A program made the position numbers and the translations under genes. 64,000 bases of DNA, from the NCBI GenBank assembly GCA_023974075.1, contig JAMFTG010000488.1, positions 372,001 to 436,000 of the forward strand, read 5' to 3'. The notes under the pieces were generated by a model. The model had not been told where the DNA came from and did no database searches. It saw only the letters and a list, made by a program, of their open reading frames with translations. Shown one piece after another: positions 21,957-36,000 of the stretch (positions within the stretch are counted from its first letter, which is position 1; every line of letters begins with the position of its first letter). Source of the DNA: Chaenocephalus aceratus (lineage: Eukaryota > Chordata > Actinopteri > Perciformes > Channichthyidae).

Positions 21957-23243
21957 TGTTGAGAACTTCATAGTATGAAGTAAATACTTAAAACGACAGT
22001 TAATTATAAATCATATATGATCAATCATATTCTTGTATGAACCCATAATGAGAATGCTTCTTGATGGTTTTTGAATATGTATGTATGCTTACAATTTTAG
22101 TTGGTGCTGTTTGATAACTTTGCGTTTTAAAAACAGGGTGTTGACAGCTTCATAGTATGTTGAATACTTAAAACGAAAGTTAGTTATAATTAAATATAAT
22201 CAATTATATTCTTGTATAACCCACAATGAAAATGCTTCATATTATATGCTTTTCTATATTTACAGTATAAACCAAGTGGTTTGTTAAATTGAGTGTAAGA
22301 CTTATAATGATTTATGGGTGTCACTGATAAGAGAGTAGGCAGTTTCTTCCCTCTCCTCTCACAGCAGGGAGGGGGGCTCCGGACTTAAGGAGAAACAGAT
22401 TGAGGCCTCAAAAAGGTGGTTATGTCATAGTCATAGAATATGTCTAGTCATGTTTTGTTTTACACAAACTTGGGAAGGTGTGTCTTATGCCAGAGCCAAT
22501 AGAATATGTTGGTTGGGTATAGAGGAGGTGTTTGTGGGTTTTCTATCCGGTTTTTTGAGCATAAAAATACTGGCTTTTTTGGATTTCGTCGGGGAGAGGG
22601 GGGGAAACCCCTGGTATGCTCTCTCCCGGTAAGCTCTGTCCTTCGGAGCTGGGTTAATAGCTCTCGGTAAGGTTCTCTCAAACTTGGTAAATATCTCTTG
22701 ATTTTCTTCATTGAAAGCTGAGTGAATGTCTTGGTTGAAATGCTGAGTGAATTTATTGAATGAATATGAATTAAGGTTTTAGATAAAAAATATATAACCC
22801 CATTTTGATATGTTTTGTATGATTATAATGTGTTAAAAGGTAAAGACTCTGTATTAGTTTGGACCTATTTTTCTTCAAATAAACTGATCCCACCTTTTGG
22901 ACTGGGACAACTTAAAGGACATCTGTGCTCTCCTCTCCTGCTTCAAAGGTAAGATTGCACTCTGCCACACACACATGTTTAGGTAGGAACACACTCCATT
23001 TACTGATACCAAAATCCTTCGGGATCGCTTAAACAGATTAAAAAGAGTTGTCTGAATTAAAACAGCAGTTAATTGAACCTGGTTCTTCGGGGAGTTAATA
23101 GAGGTGAGATCTTGCTGACGTTTGGTGGATCTGAGCCAAGCAATAAACTTACATAGACTCAGTAACTTCGGTCGGGTCAATTAGTGAGGTCAGAGTAATT
23201 TACCGGAATAAATTAATCGGGGCCTCACCTCATACTCTAAACA
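21957..23243 (+). repeat. 3' LTR of the endogenous retrovirus
   Basis: Same 1287-bp length as the 5' LTR. Differences noticed: TTTTTAT/TTTTGAT, CAGTAAAC/CAATAAAC and CTTAACA/CTAAACA. Confidence 0.9.
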
Positions 23244-23771
23244 ATGGTTATGAACTTAAAGAGTAACAAAGACATTAACTATTTGAATTGGTGATAATGG
23301 AAATTTTATATTTACATAAACATATGGCAGATTAAGAATGTGTGAACATTTAGGCCGTACACACACCAAAGATAAATGTACTGTACAGGCTCTTGGTAAT
23401 GGTTTTCCATCAGTGAAATACGGCTCTTTACTGAAACCTAGTGGCAGCAGAATGAAACTGCAACTCAGCAAACGCATGTTCCTCTAATATCCCAACGTGC
23501 TTTTCAAAAACATTTATTTTGGTATGGATACAAAAAATAACACTAACAAGCAGTTGTTGATTTCAGTGTAGACAAGAAGAAGAACATTGTAGAACATTAT
23601 ACAAAGAAAGTTGATACATGTCCAAAACAATGGAAATGGTTTGTTATCAGTAAATAATAACTCTTTAGTAACATCTACATTTCCCAACAATAAAAGCCAG
23701 CCATTAGGGATCAGATCCCTTGTTGCAACATCTCTACATTTTGTAATTTATTTTGGCGAAAATCATGTTAC

Positions 23772-23821
<50 letters not shown>

Positions 23822-23964
23822 CTAGGCTGAAAACGAATTGCCTCATTCTTGGAGAGGTCCACCCTGATAAATGTTTTAAAAAAAATCCATATTAGCCTGT
23901 ATAAATAAAAATGTGATTGTAAATAAACAGAAGTGTCATCCTTCAAAAGCAACGCCTGCTGTGT
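23244..23964 (-). other. 3' untranslated/flanking region of gene II
   Basis: Homologous in patches to 53355-54320 below gene III (CTAGTGGCAGCA and AATATCCCAA blocks), showing that both tails descend from one duplicated unit. No further exon seen. Confidence 0.55.
23771..23820. repeat. (TAA)n microsatellite
   Basis: About 16 units of AAT/TAA. Confidence 0.95.
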
Positions 23965-24031
23965 TTATCTGGATGTGTTGACCGTGCTGTACAATGCAGC
24001 TGGATCCTCTTCAGAGTCCTGACCTCTGCTC
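23965..24031 (-). CDS. Gene II last coding exon
   Basis: 67 nt. In the ancestral frame it ends with ALYSTVNTSR and TAA at 23965, giving an ITIM-like motif. In the shifted frame translation stops at TGA 24013-24011. Confidence 0.75.
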
Positions 24032-27000
24032 CTGAGAAATAAATGATGTATTTCTTAGTGGTAATAATAATGCAAAAGGAATTAAATGATATGTGAACAA
24101 TGTTCCTGTGCGAGGATCTGCTCACCTCGGGGCAGCACTGCTGAACTTGACGGCAGCGTACTCCGGGACTTCCTGTTGCTCCGTGTGTCTGAGGGGCCGA
24201 GCTGCTCTCATGTTGGGGTAAAGAGGGATCTGCCCGGTTGTTGGAGAAGTGAACGCTGGCATACTGAAGGTCCTCCTGCTGCTCCGGCTGATCAGGTACA
24301 CACTGCAGGGAGGAAACACTTTCAGGTACACATTTTCACATTTATAGATATTTCATTTACAGAGGAATGGACCCAGGACAGAAAAGGCCAAAGCAACAGC
24401 AGCTGTGGTAATGATGGAAAAATATCTCGGCTTCATCAACATGCCGCTTTATGACAGAAAGATTAAAGGATAAAAGATAGGAAACCTCTGGATGTACTTG
24501 AAATGTTCTCACGTCTAAGAGGAGAATCAAAGAGATGGTAATATAAATTAACTTTTTATAGAAGGATGTAAAAAGAGCAGCAAGAGGTCCTTCTATGTCA
24601 GATCCATTTTATATAAGCACTTAAAGACCATGACATACTCCTCATTATAAATTGAGAGTAATATGTTTTATTTTGTACTAGATGAATTACATAAGTAGGC
24701 TATCTATTATCACCTCTCGCCTGTTGTCCGCTCTCTCTTCAGGCTCAGACGAGTCTCTAGAAGCCCTCTTTCTTCTGGTTAGGAGAGTTTATAAAGAAAA
24801 AGAAGATCAAATGTTTGACACCGGACAAACAGACTTTTAATGATTTAACAAACAATGATTAAGACGAACATATCTGCTCACCTGATCCACAGGAAGACAG
24901 AGAGAGAAATTATAGCCAGGACAACAACCGGGATTCTTACAAAATATAGTAGCTTCTGTGATCCTGAGAAACAGAGATCAACAGAGAACAGACAGTTAAT
25001 ACAGCGGTGTTTCCTTAAGGGGGTTGAAGCTTTTCCTCCCAAATCAGATATGCTTTGTTTTTTCAACAAAGGTATACATTTCCTGCATAATATATGTTTC
25101 TCATAATTGTTTGTTTTTTTGCAAGCTGCACACAGGTGATACTGAGTCTTCTCGAGTAATAGATTATAAACTATACCATGCTTAAATAGTTATTATTTCA
25201 TATGTGACATATGTAAGAAAAGGGAGGGAAGAGTAAATTATATTGAGTAATTGATTTTATATTGGAACATTTATTACTCAAACCTGTTTTATGGAAGAGG
25301 AACAAATATATATTTCTGATAAACTATTTCATCAAATGGTAAATTAATATAACATTTAGAATCATTGAGAAGGGGTGATATCGACAGGGACTAGCTCACC
25401 TTTAACTTAAAATAACATTTCTCTGCTTTGGACTGATGAGTATATGATTATTGCATGTTAAATGACTAACACAAACCTTACATTTATGCATGTGCATGTG
25501 TCGGGAAGGCTCCCAAATAATTCTGAGGGGCCTATCCTATTTTTGTAATTAAAATGATAATGTGCTAATCCATTACTTTGAGGTGTCTGCACTCAGGAAA
25601 ACATCCCTATCAAGTGTTAACCCAATAACTAGGACAGCTCTGAAGGCCAAGGGTCACACTCTCCGGCTGCAGAGGGCACCCCAGCCATGGGCAAGGAGGC
25701 ACGAGGTCGATATGAGAGGATTCTAATCTTCAACTATCTGAGGAGATGGGATGCTTCTTCACCATTCTGCTCGGCGGGCTCAGGCAGACAACCCTGCGGG
25801 ACGAGCGAGGACTTCAGAGGCTTCATACAAGATGTCTTCCTAACCTCTCCCATCACGGGGGGAGACCTGGATGCGCCACTTGGAATACGCAGTTTTGTCT
25901 GGCACTACTCTCAAGCAGCAGAAGGAATGCAGGTGGATGAGCCTCCGTTTCACTGGGGGGATCAACTACAGTGCTCACTGATGAGCCACACAAAAGCGGA
26001 GCAATTGGGGGGTTTAAATATGGCGATCTGATGAAGAAGAGTTGAGCAAGAGTTTGAGCCAATCAGCACCTCAGTGCTAATCTACAGTATCAGGATACTT
26101 TTACACACACCACACACCACACACCACACACTCTTTGTCATAAAGACAGGAGGAGAATGAGTCAGAAAGACTGAAGGACACGTTCTTCCAGCTCCCGTAC
26201 AAAGATGAACTTTGAATTGATTTTATATCTTGGATGTTTACAGATGTACAATTAATGACTGTCTTATATATTTCCAATGACCTCACATGTGTTGAATAGT
26301 GGTGATTAATATATTTTTGCCAGATTAGATTACACTTTCACACTAAACAGAATTAATTAATTAATTAATATTTTCAGATTGAATAATAGGATATTTATAC
26401 TATTATCACAGATAATGTTAATATCCTTTATCGTCCAGCAATCAGGCTTAACAACACTACTCTTTAATGTATTATCCATGCACAGAAAGACCTACAATGA
26501 TGTTTCAAGTACTGGATTAATTTCAGTTTTGGCCCAAAACTAATATTTATAATATTTCATATAACAATTATCTAGCATATTTGATCCTCAAATTAGAGAC
26601 GTATAATTTAAAGAATGAAATTAACTAATGATAAATGATAAAATATATTAGTTTAAAACAAGTATTTTTGCTATTTATGCATCTGTGTTTTATGTGTGTT
26701 CATTATTGTGCCTTTGAAGAAAGATGATGAAACACTGATGAGAGATGATTTTTCCTATTATGATTGGCTGTCTCAATCATTGTGATTGAATGTTTCAATC
26801 TTATTCTACTTTGTGATGTAATTAATGTAAGGTGAGACCACACTCAAATCCGGAGGAGCCTATTGATTTAAGTATTGACCAAATTATTATTAGACTAATG
26901 TTTTTAGGTTATCATAAATGATAAAAAGAGAGGACTGTTAGGGAAATTATTGACCTAGACTCCTAGATATGACGTACAGGACCAACCCTGACGTTTGTTT

Positions 27001-30000
27001 ATCTCCTTTAACCTCATAAGCCCTGAGCCTGTTTTTCAGGTTTCAGGCTCGAAAATGCCACTAACACAACAAATGATATATCTTCACTTCTAAAAGGGGT
27101 ACATTAATAATTATTTTTCTCAAAGCAAGGTTACATCTGTGAGTTGGAAGTAGAAGTGTCAGAATAAATATAGATGTTTTAATTTTAAAGTAAATTCAGA
27201 TGGAACATAGTAAAAACATGTAAATTCTAATGTCCGCCTAAAGAAAACCCTTTACTTATAGTGAAAACCACCCTTGCATGATGGGTCAGTAGACTAAAAG
27301 CTTTAGGAATCCAAACTATAACATAGAATAAGTACCCTGTATCAAGATTGATGCAAAACAAGTGAAATTTGATCTTTTTAGAGAGATTTAGAAAAATAAA
27401 GTCCAAGCGGACTGACCGCTGGGTAATTTGGGAACCAACAGTTCCATTTGACCTTGTTCACTGTAAAAATCATTTTTTTCAGCATATTCCAACATCTCTG
27501 CAGCCAGCTGCAACAAATAAGGAAGTGTCCCAGTGCACCCACAACAACAGACCATCTGTGACCTAGTGTTGACCTGTCACAGAATGGGAACAATAACATT
27601 ATGGCTCAAGCAGCCTATGTCCTTAACATCTGTGTTATCACTGAAGGCATAGCATAAATGATATTGGGTGTCTGATGGTGTCACTACCGAGAAATGTCAA
27701 ACAAATTCAAAACCTTACATTTGAAAACAGGTTTGCATTCCTCCACTTAAAATGACGTTATCATTGGAAACAATAAAAGCTCATTGTTTTGATGTAGAAT
27801 CTATCAATTGAATCGTTAGAGCAGAACAGAATGGTCGTATTGTAGCCTGATTACCGTGCAGCCTTTAGTTTTACCAGGTGGCAACATTGTCCATATAATG
27901 TGAATACATGTAGAAGTAGACACTAAGAGGCCCCTGACATTAGGCCTATTTCAAAAATAGTAGGGGCTTTTAACAGCCCAACTTACAGGCATCCTCTGCA
28001 TAGCAGTATGAATAGCCTTAAAAACAACCCACTCTGCGGTAACGAGAGTCATATTTCTGAACCAAATGCCCTAAGTTAAGCCGTTAGTCCCATCTGACTG
28101 ACCCAAGGGTTTGGTGCTGGTGTGACCGGGAGGCTTCCAGGTGTTCAAAGCAGATGTTAAGCTTTCAGTTCATGGCTTGGTGGGGGGAGTGGCCCACGTG
28201 AGACAGTATCAACGGCTGTAATGTTCAGTTTGAGGAGCATTGTCTCTGGGTGCAGGGAATGGTGTCCATTCTCGGACCAGACCATTAATGTCATTTCATG
28301 TAGAGCAGCCATAGCCAGGCCCGCCTTAACCTGCCATCAGGCCCTGGGGCTGTTTTGTAGGCCCCCTATTTAAACAACAAATGAAAGTCATGTATAGCCT
28401 CGGCAGGCTCTGTGATCGCACTTCTCCACTCTGCTCTACGCGCGCCTGGTCCTCTCCTCCAGATGAGTGACGTATCGGGCCTCCCTCATGTATTTGTCCG
28501 GTTGCCGTTGGCTCCCCACCACGTAGCAAGTCCTCGTCGTCCTCTCCATCTCCTCCAATGTCCCTCCTGTCTGTTTTTCCTCTCCCGCTACTCCATCGCT
28601 ATCAGAACCAGACGGCCTACTTGGCTCCGAGGCCCCACTGCCGCTTGGTACAGAACTCATCTGTCCTTCCTCCTCATCCTGGCTTACAGGTTTAAAATAA
28701 CCTGCAAGCTTCGACATGTTTTGTAATAGCTGCTTGTCTCCAAACTCCTTTTCCCTCAACAATTTCCTTTCCCGAGCACCACTCTCAAACCTTTTCTACT
28801 AAACAACCTTCATCTGTCACTCAATCACTCACAATTTGAATAAGTCACATGTGACAAATATTCTCATTCTGATTGGCTGTTAAGTGGTGCCCACTGACTG
28901 TTTCGGAGTCATCATGTTTGAGAAAAATCTCTGGAATCCATCGATCTGATTGATTAGCGGAGCAAATGATCATAATACTACGGAGGGAAGATATTTTCGT
29001 TTGGATTACTGGTCTGGGGGAAGCTCGCGAGTGTGTGTGTTTGTGTATTTTTGCATTTGTGTGTATTGTGTTTGTTTCCCGGGGAAAACACTCACGAGAA
29101 ACAGCGGCTGTTATTATGCCTGCTGGGACGTCAAGTTACTCCGTTCTCCGCTTGTAATTATGCCGAAGCTTCAACGTTGTATTTATCATCTGAATTTGCC
29201 GAAACAAGTTTAATATTCTGAAAGCCAAGACTTTGTTTATTTGAAACCAGATGAAAACAAACTGTAACGGACCCTGCCGTGTTATCTATGATTACTATAC
29301 GCCTTACATTCATAATGTCAGCCGGAGGGAGGAGGAGTGAGTGGCGAGGGAGAGCTGTCATCTTCCCTTTACAAGCTTCAAAAATGTATTTATCGTGTGA
29401 TTTTGGAAATAAAAGTTTCATATTCTGAAAGCAAATACTTTGTTTATTTAAATATTTTTAAAAACATCCGTAATAAAAAACTTTTTTTTTTTTTAATAAT
29501 TTTTTTTTTTAAACTTTTTTATTGGCTCATGATAGGCCCCTGATCTCCGTAGGCCCCTTGGCTTCAGCCCAGGTCAGCCCGTGCATTAAGGCGGCCCTGG
29601 CCATAGCATCTCTGTGACTGCACTCAGCCGGACGGTAGCAGGGTAGAACTGGGTGACTCTTAGTGAAGCCGTCCAAGGCCATAGACCAAATGGAACCACG
29701 TACCAACAAAAGGGACACAAGGTCATCAATGTCTCTCTTTACCATTGGCCTAATTGCACAATAAATGAGTGGGGGAAAAAATGTGGAGCACTAATCAATC
29801 ATGTGAAATGTTGAGTTAATCTAAATAATTACTTATGGGTTGAAATCAAATTAACATTAACATTAGAACTAAAGTCAGTCAAAATTGGACTTGCACGGAT
29901 CAGAATCTAAGCAATACACCATTTTCCCAGCTCTGTAATGAAAAGGATAACAAGATTAGGTACATTACAGGAGTGTTTCAAAACACCAAAACATGCACAC

Positions 30001-33000
30001 TTATCTTATTCTAGTAGAGATTAGATGACAAGGTCTAATGTTGTGAACAAAATGATCAAGTCAAAGTTATTTTATTTATTCTATGTTATGTACCACATTT
30101 AATTTAATAATTAATCTTGAATTACTAATAACTTTAAAGAAGGCAACAATTTACAATTTGGATAAAGTGAAAACTCATCCAAAGTGTGTTGGTGTGGGTG
30201 TGTGTGTGTGTGTGCTTGTCTGCCCAAGGTTTACAACATTTGGGGTAGCACAACAGTGAGAATGTTATGAGAACCAATATGTTGTTTACACTAAACTCAA
30301 AGGAACCTAGACTGGCACATTTTAAATAAATCAAAACACTTGCACATTAATTAAATACATTTGACATTTAGCTCGAGCTGGGTTCAATACTTTTCTTTAT
30401 GGTATTTCAAATTGGGCTCGAGTAGAACCTCTGGATTTGGCTTGCAACACAAAGTGATACTGATCTCTGTTGGACTTGGAAATGTTAGGATTCAAAGTGT
30501 GGGCCTGTAAAAGAGGCCCTTGGAAAACAACATCTATTTTTTAACTGTAATTACTTATTTTAAAGAGATTGCAACATTATACTTTTTAAATAATTGCTCA
30601 ATTCATTTAACACATTTGATTATGCATACAATAAAAAAACTTCAACAAATATATTGATCCTGGCTTAACCAGCTACCTTTACTCTGTTGTTCATAAGCTC
30701 GGTTTCAGAAAACTTGTCAGTAGTTTAACAACTATTTTAATTTTAGTAATGTCTATGGAGACCAATTGGTTGATACGAGAAATAATTTGAAGCAGTTTAA
30801 TAAAGAATGTTAGACTGTAATTGAACTTTGACTTATATTAATTATCTGATTCCAGTGGCCAGTTGGAACAGACAATCAACAACGTTTCCATTTTGCAGCA
30901 ACAGCACAAAAGGTTTCAACAACAATTAATGAAACAAATAATAGAACATTGACCTACAAAAACAGATTGTGCAACCCTGATCTCCTCATGCAGGTCTCTG
31001 AGGGTCTCGGGGCGCCAGACGGGGCATAGGGTTTATACAAGGTCACAAACATATCTTAATATATCAGCAATACCATTTAAGAATGGATTCTTAAAGCTAT
31101 ATAATCTTCTTTTCTTCTTACACCTACAGCGCACACCCTGAACAGTGTGCTTCTTGTTTACATTTTACTCTGCACACTGAGAGGCAGGACATAAAAACAC
31201 TCTTTTGCTATTTATTTTCATTTTGCAGCACATTTATACTACCAGAATGTTGCTTTACATCTTTAAATTATTTATTTATCTCAAGTCATTTACTTTTGGT
31301 GAGATAACTAAAGTTTAGTTCATTTTACCCTGGCTATGGACTGATTCATTATTAATTGTTAACAAAACATGCACAAGACGGCGGGACAAACCAATATAGA
31401 CCCCCCATACAAACAATCAGACAAACAAAACATGAACTCCAAATAAACCTCAGCATGACGGCAAAGCTCTTCCTGCTCAATTTAGTCCGAATTATGAGGT
31501 TTTCAGAGGGGGTAGGGAATTATAGAAATGGAGCACTCGCGCGTCCACCGTTGTACAAGTGCTAAGATCGTGCCTGAAGACCGTCCAAAAGCAATAACTA
31601 GGTTATCCTCTTGCGACACCACTAGTTAGTGGCGCTATGATCCCCCGACCAGGAGAACATAGACTTTTTTCCTCTACCCTTTCTCTCCAAAAACAGCACA
31701 GTTAACTGTAGTCCTACTCGACCAGCCGAAACACTTGCCATCGAGTTCACTTCAAGATGAAACACAGTCTGCTCTATGCTTGCTTGCCACTTCCCACCTG
31801 TGATCAATTAGCCTATAATTGTATGTATGCACCCCGGACCGGCACCAGTTCCTCTAGCCATGTATAGGGAACCGTGGCGCATTGGGTGATGCACGCATCT
31901 TACGCTGCCCCAGCCTTGCCAGCAATGTAGAAAACGGTCACAACAATGAGTGCTTTTAGACCATCCCTGTTTTTTTTAACAGAGATGGTGGTGGTGTGAG
32001 TTAAAGATATAGACAGAAACTGTGACTTTCTTCCTCTCAGCCTGCACTGCTCCAGCCCCACAAACACGGGGAGGTTTTACACACACTCCCAAGGCTGCAG
32101 CTGGAGCCGTGTTTACAGAGAGGCGATAGCAGTATTATATCTCTGGCTCCTTATTTTCAACTGCTGTGTTTGGCCGCTAAAATTATCAGAATTTGGCGAT
32201 TTGTCCAATACAAATCTTTTACATTGCTTTCAATTCACACAGAAGCTCCACTTCACTGATGCCTTTCTTTAAGGTTTTCTGAACATGAGCTGTGTATGCT
32301 TGTATGGCACATACGTCCCGAGCAGCATACACAGAGAAAATCAGCCAGGACAAAAGTCCCCAGACACTGATTCCCTGGGTTTACTATCCCCAAATTATCA
32401 TCAACCAAAAACGAAACACAGCTGCTCAGTTTCACAGGTAATTTTTTAGGATACCGTCAATCACAGATTCTGGTAAGGAAATGTCCAAATGTAGATTTGA
32501 AAATCACACTTACCAGCTCTAAAGATTTGTTGGCATCCTGCCGACAACGCCAAATTGTAAGGGAAACTTCTGTGTAGCAATGCAGTGGGAGTCACCGACT
32601 CAGGAAGAAGACAGGGTAGAGCAGGAGCTTCGATGTCAAACACTGGAGGTTTATTTGGAGTTACGGCCGGATAATTCACATCACAAGTCACAGCAGTCAC
32701 GGTCTGACTGCACGGGTGGATTGCCACGTCAATTCTGGAGAACCTCTCTCTCGTTAGCCCATTTAACTGGTTTCACAGAGAGTAATCAACATATTTAGAT
32801 AAGATAGTTTAACCAGTTGGGCACACTGAGTCACTTGCATCCGTCACTTATGGCCTCGAAGATGTCATACCTTGGAGTCCACAAACAACAAAGAAGGAAG
32901 TGACCCAGTGCACCCACAACAACAGACCATCTGTGACCTAGTATTGACCGGTCACAGAATGGGAACAATAACATTATTGGCTGAAGCAGCCTGTGTCCTT

Positions 33001-36000
33001 AAAGGCGATAAACAGACGTCAGGGTTGGTCCTGTACGTCATATCTAGGTGTCTAGGTCAATTATTTCCCTAACAAATATGATGATTGATTATCAGTACTT
33101 AATTCTATGTGACACAAAGACATTGGATTAACCTTGAGATGCGTTTTTATTCCGTTGAACACAACTTTTGATCACAAATCAAAAAAGGTAACACGTAATT
33201 ATTGTAATATTTTTGGAACCGGATGTTGTTTACTTTCTCTTTTCTGGCTGATAGCTCCAGGAATTCGAGGTCTTACAGTGATGACATTACATGTGTGGAA
33301 TATGTGGAGTCTCAGCTTTAAATCGTATATCTTGTTTGTGCAGTTACGATAGTAATAAGGGCATTTCTACCGTGTGTTGTGTGTAAAAAAGCGTTAGCAT
33401 TAGTTAGCATTTTTTAGCTCAATGCTAATTCAAAGGCTTGGTATTACTTTTGTGTTTTTTTTAGCTAACAATTGTTCTTATTGTCAGTTAGCGGAGTTTC
33501 TTACCTTTAAAAGGTTATGAAACATTAATAGTTTCATAAATGTTAAGAAGCCCTGAGACATGTGAGAAAAAAAAAACTGTGGGAGGGGTCCACTGGGGGG
33601 ACCTTCGGGCTTAACTGGTTAATATGGATACAAGGACCCCTAGGGGCACTTTGGAGTAATGCAGGGGGTGTAAGACTTTATTTCAACAAGTCCTCCAACT
33701 CATACGACCAAATATGTCGATTGTTCAAGCCCTTATTACGACCAAATATGTTGTTTGTTCAAGCGCTTAATACGACCTATACTCACGTTTAAAGTGTTCG
33801 CCCTCTAGTGCTCCCGTTGAATGCAAACGTTACAGACGGTCGTTTATTCACAAATAACCCTCTCTGTAATATCCTAAATTGTAGGATAGTTTGGCCATTA
33901 AAATGCTTTTTAATTAGATTGCTAGCGAGAAATGTATATTGTACTTTTAGAATCCACGTCCAGTCGATATGTAGGATATATAGTTTGATAGATATTACGA
34001 AGATGATTTGAGGTATGCGGCAGCTTCCATGTAAAGTTACAGGTTGAAAACAGTATTTCCGGTCTCAACGTTTTCATAATAAAATCAATGATCAAATGAT
34101 TTAACAGTGATACCTGCAGTACTCATCCACTAAAAAACATCAGTTTATCCTTGTTAATTATATGACATTAATTGGTTTACATTGTGTACAATGTGTCGGC
34201 TGCATTACATATTACACATCTGCCATAGATATTTATTTATAGAGCCCTGATGAGAAGACTTCTGGACAAACTGGAAGAATTGCCACCGAAACTGAATACG
34301 TGAAGTGGATCATAAATATATCAGCCATTAAACAACATCTTCCATTTCTTTTCACACAATACTTCTCCTTGCAGTATCAACACTTATTCGGCTGACTTTT
34401 ATATTTGATCCAATTAGTAGATTATCTGTATTTACACCATAACGGTGCACAGCTGATAGAAAGGGACTTGTAGTTTTTAAAGAAATTACTGATTTACTGA
34501 ACTACCTATCCAACTCCTCATGCAGCTGACTGTTACAGGTATATACAGGTTCATGGTACAATGCATAAGCTTCAAATCGAGAGACTGAAACTGTATTTTC
34601 CGTTACCTTTCTGTTTTAATTGCACAATAAAGTTAATAGTCATATTATGTTTGATATTATTTTGTTTCACTAACTACACCACTGTTTTTTTAACCCGCAC
34701 CGCCTAGTGGTTAAAGCACGTTATTGAATTTTGTTGTTGAATAAGTTATATTTGATGAAAACATTTAAATATTAAGAGTAGCCTACATACAAAATAGGGG
34801 GAAAGTAGAAGGCATGATAGAAATATAGAATATCAATAAGATACTGCTGCCCATTATGGACACAATCAATTTTCACCCATTTATTAATTATCTGTTTTAA
34901 ATTTGATATCCCCTAAACCTCTAGGGGTGTACACATTTTAATACTGGCGACTTCTAATTGTGGGAAATGCGAAAACGTCTTTTTAAAACTACAATTCCCA
35001 GTAGAGACGTGCCATAGAACATGTACGAACATGTACGGGACGGGTGGCACAGTGGTCTGTGCATCTGATCATCAGATCAAGGGGGGTGCTGGGGAACTCC
35101 AGTTCGAAACCCGCTCCTCCCGCCACTGCGTCAGGCCGTTGTGTCCTTGGGCAAGACACGTCACCCGGATTTGCTCCTGTGGGTATTGTCCACAGTACAT
35201 GTATAATATCAATGTGTACTTGTAAAAGCGCCTCGATGGACGGTGTGGCGCAGTGCGCTGTGCAATGATCATCAGATCAAGGGGTGACAAGCCGTTGTGT
35301 CCTTGGGCAAGACACTTCACCTGAACTTGCTCCTGTGGGTATTGTCCACAGTGACTATTGCATGTATACAACATATGTGTAATGTGTATCTGTAAAGCGC
35401 TTTGAGCACTGGAAAAGCGCTATAATAAATGTAAGGAATTATTATTATTATGTTGCGGAACACACAATAGCCAGTATTTGTAGTTCTGAGGAGGGGGGGG
35501 GGGGGCTGGACCCGTCCAATTCCGTCCCGCCTCGACCATTACTGGTCAAACATCACCTTCACTTTGGACTGTGTGTGACTGTTGCCAGCATCCATAGTAA
35601 ATCATAAAGAATCAGTGATCTACTTATTTATTTATGAGCGACTAAAAGGCCTTAGGCCTATTACAGCCGTATCCGATTGATTGAATTCCAGTTTTGGATA
35701 GTCTGCCGTCGTTCCATTCCATTTCAAATAGCTGTTTGACGCTCGTCGTAACCTTGTCGCACTGCCACTCTAACATACAATCACAGAGCTTGAGGACTAA
35801 TCACGAGGTTTGTAAAGCAAGGCGGATGTTGTAGTCCCAAACGATAGTTGGGGATTCTGGGTAGTGTAGTGTCTTCGGCAACTGTAGTGTCTAAACTCCT
35901 AAAAAACTATTTGTTTCTCTGAATCGAAGGTTAAAAACACAAAAGCATTGTACATAATTTAAGTAAATCAATATTGTGTAATTAACTAAGGATTAATTAA

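Larger units (their letters stand above)
16542..23243 (+). mobile_element. Foamy-like endogenous retrovirus, internally deleted
   Basis: A 6.7-kb provirus flanked by ATGG on both sides (16538-16541 and 23244-23247). It has two 1287-bp LTRs starting TGTTGA and ending ACA. The PBS matches the tRNA-Lys1,2 type used by spumaviruses and some others, and a polypurine tract precedes the 3' LTR. The 4.1-kb interior has short remnants in order: a 44-codon ORF, macrodomain-like, RNase H, integrase zinc-finger, membrane-segment ORF. RT, most of integrase, and recognisable gag and env bodies are absent. By eye the LTRs differ at 3 sites. It cannot encode its own replication. Confidence 0.88.
26936..33074. 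mobile_element. 6.1-kb element with ~74-bp terminal inverted repeats
   Basis: TGTTAGGGAAATTATTGACC at 26936 and following is the inverted partner of 33001-33074, which ends in GGTCAATTATTTCCCTAACA. A ~110-bp direct repeat (27520-27632 and 32892-33000, GTGCACCCACAACAACAGAC core) lies inside. No convincing target duplication and no transposase or RT was seen, so the class is unknown. It contains the hAT copy at 28316-29599. Confidence 0.55.

Noticed and set aside
25687..26031. 114-codon ORF in a GC-richer block of the gene II intron
   Set aside because: No recognised family, no splice context, and overlapping frames are equally open. Noted but not called a gene.
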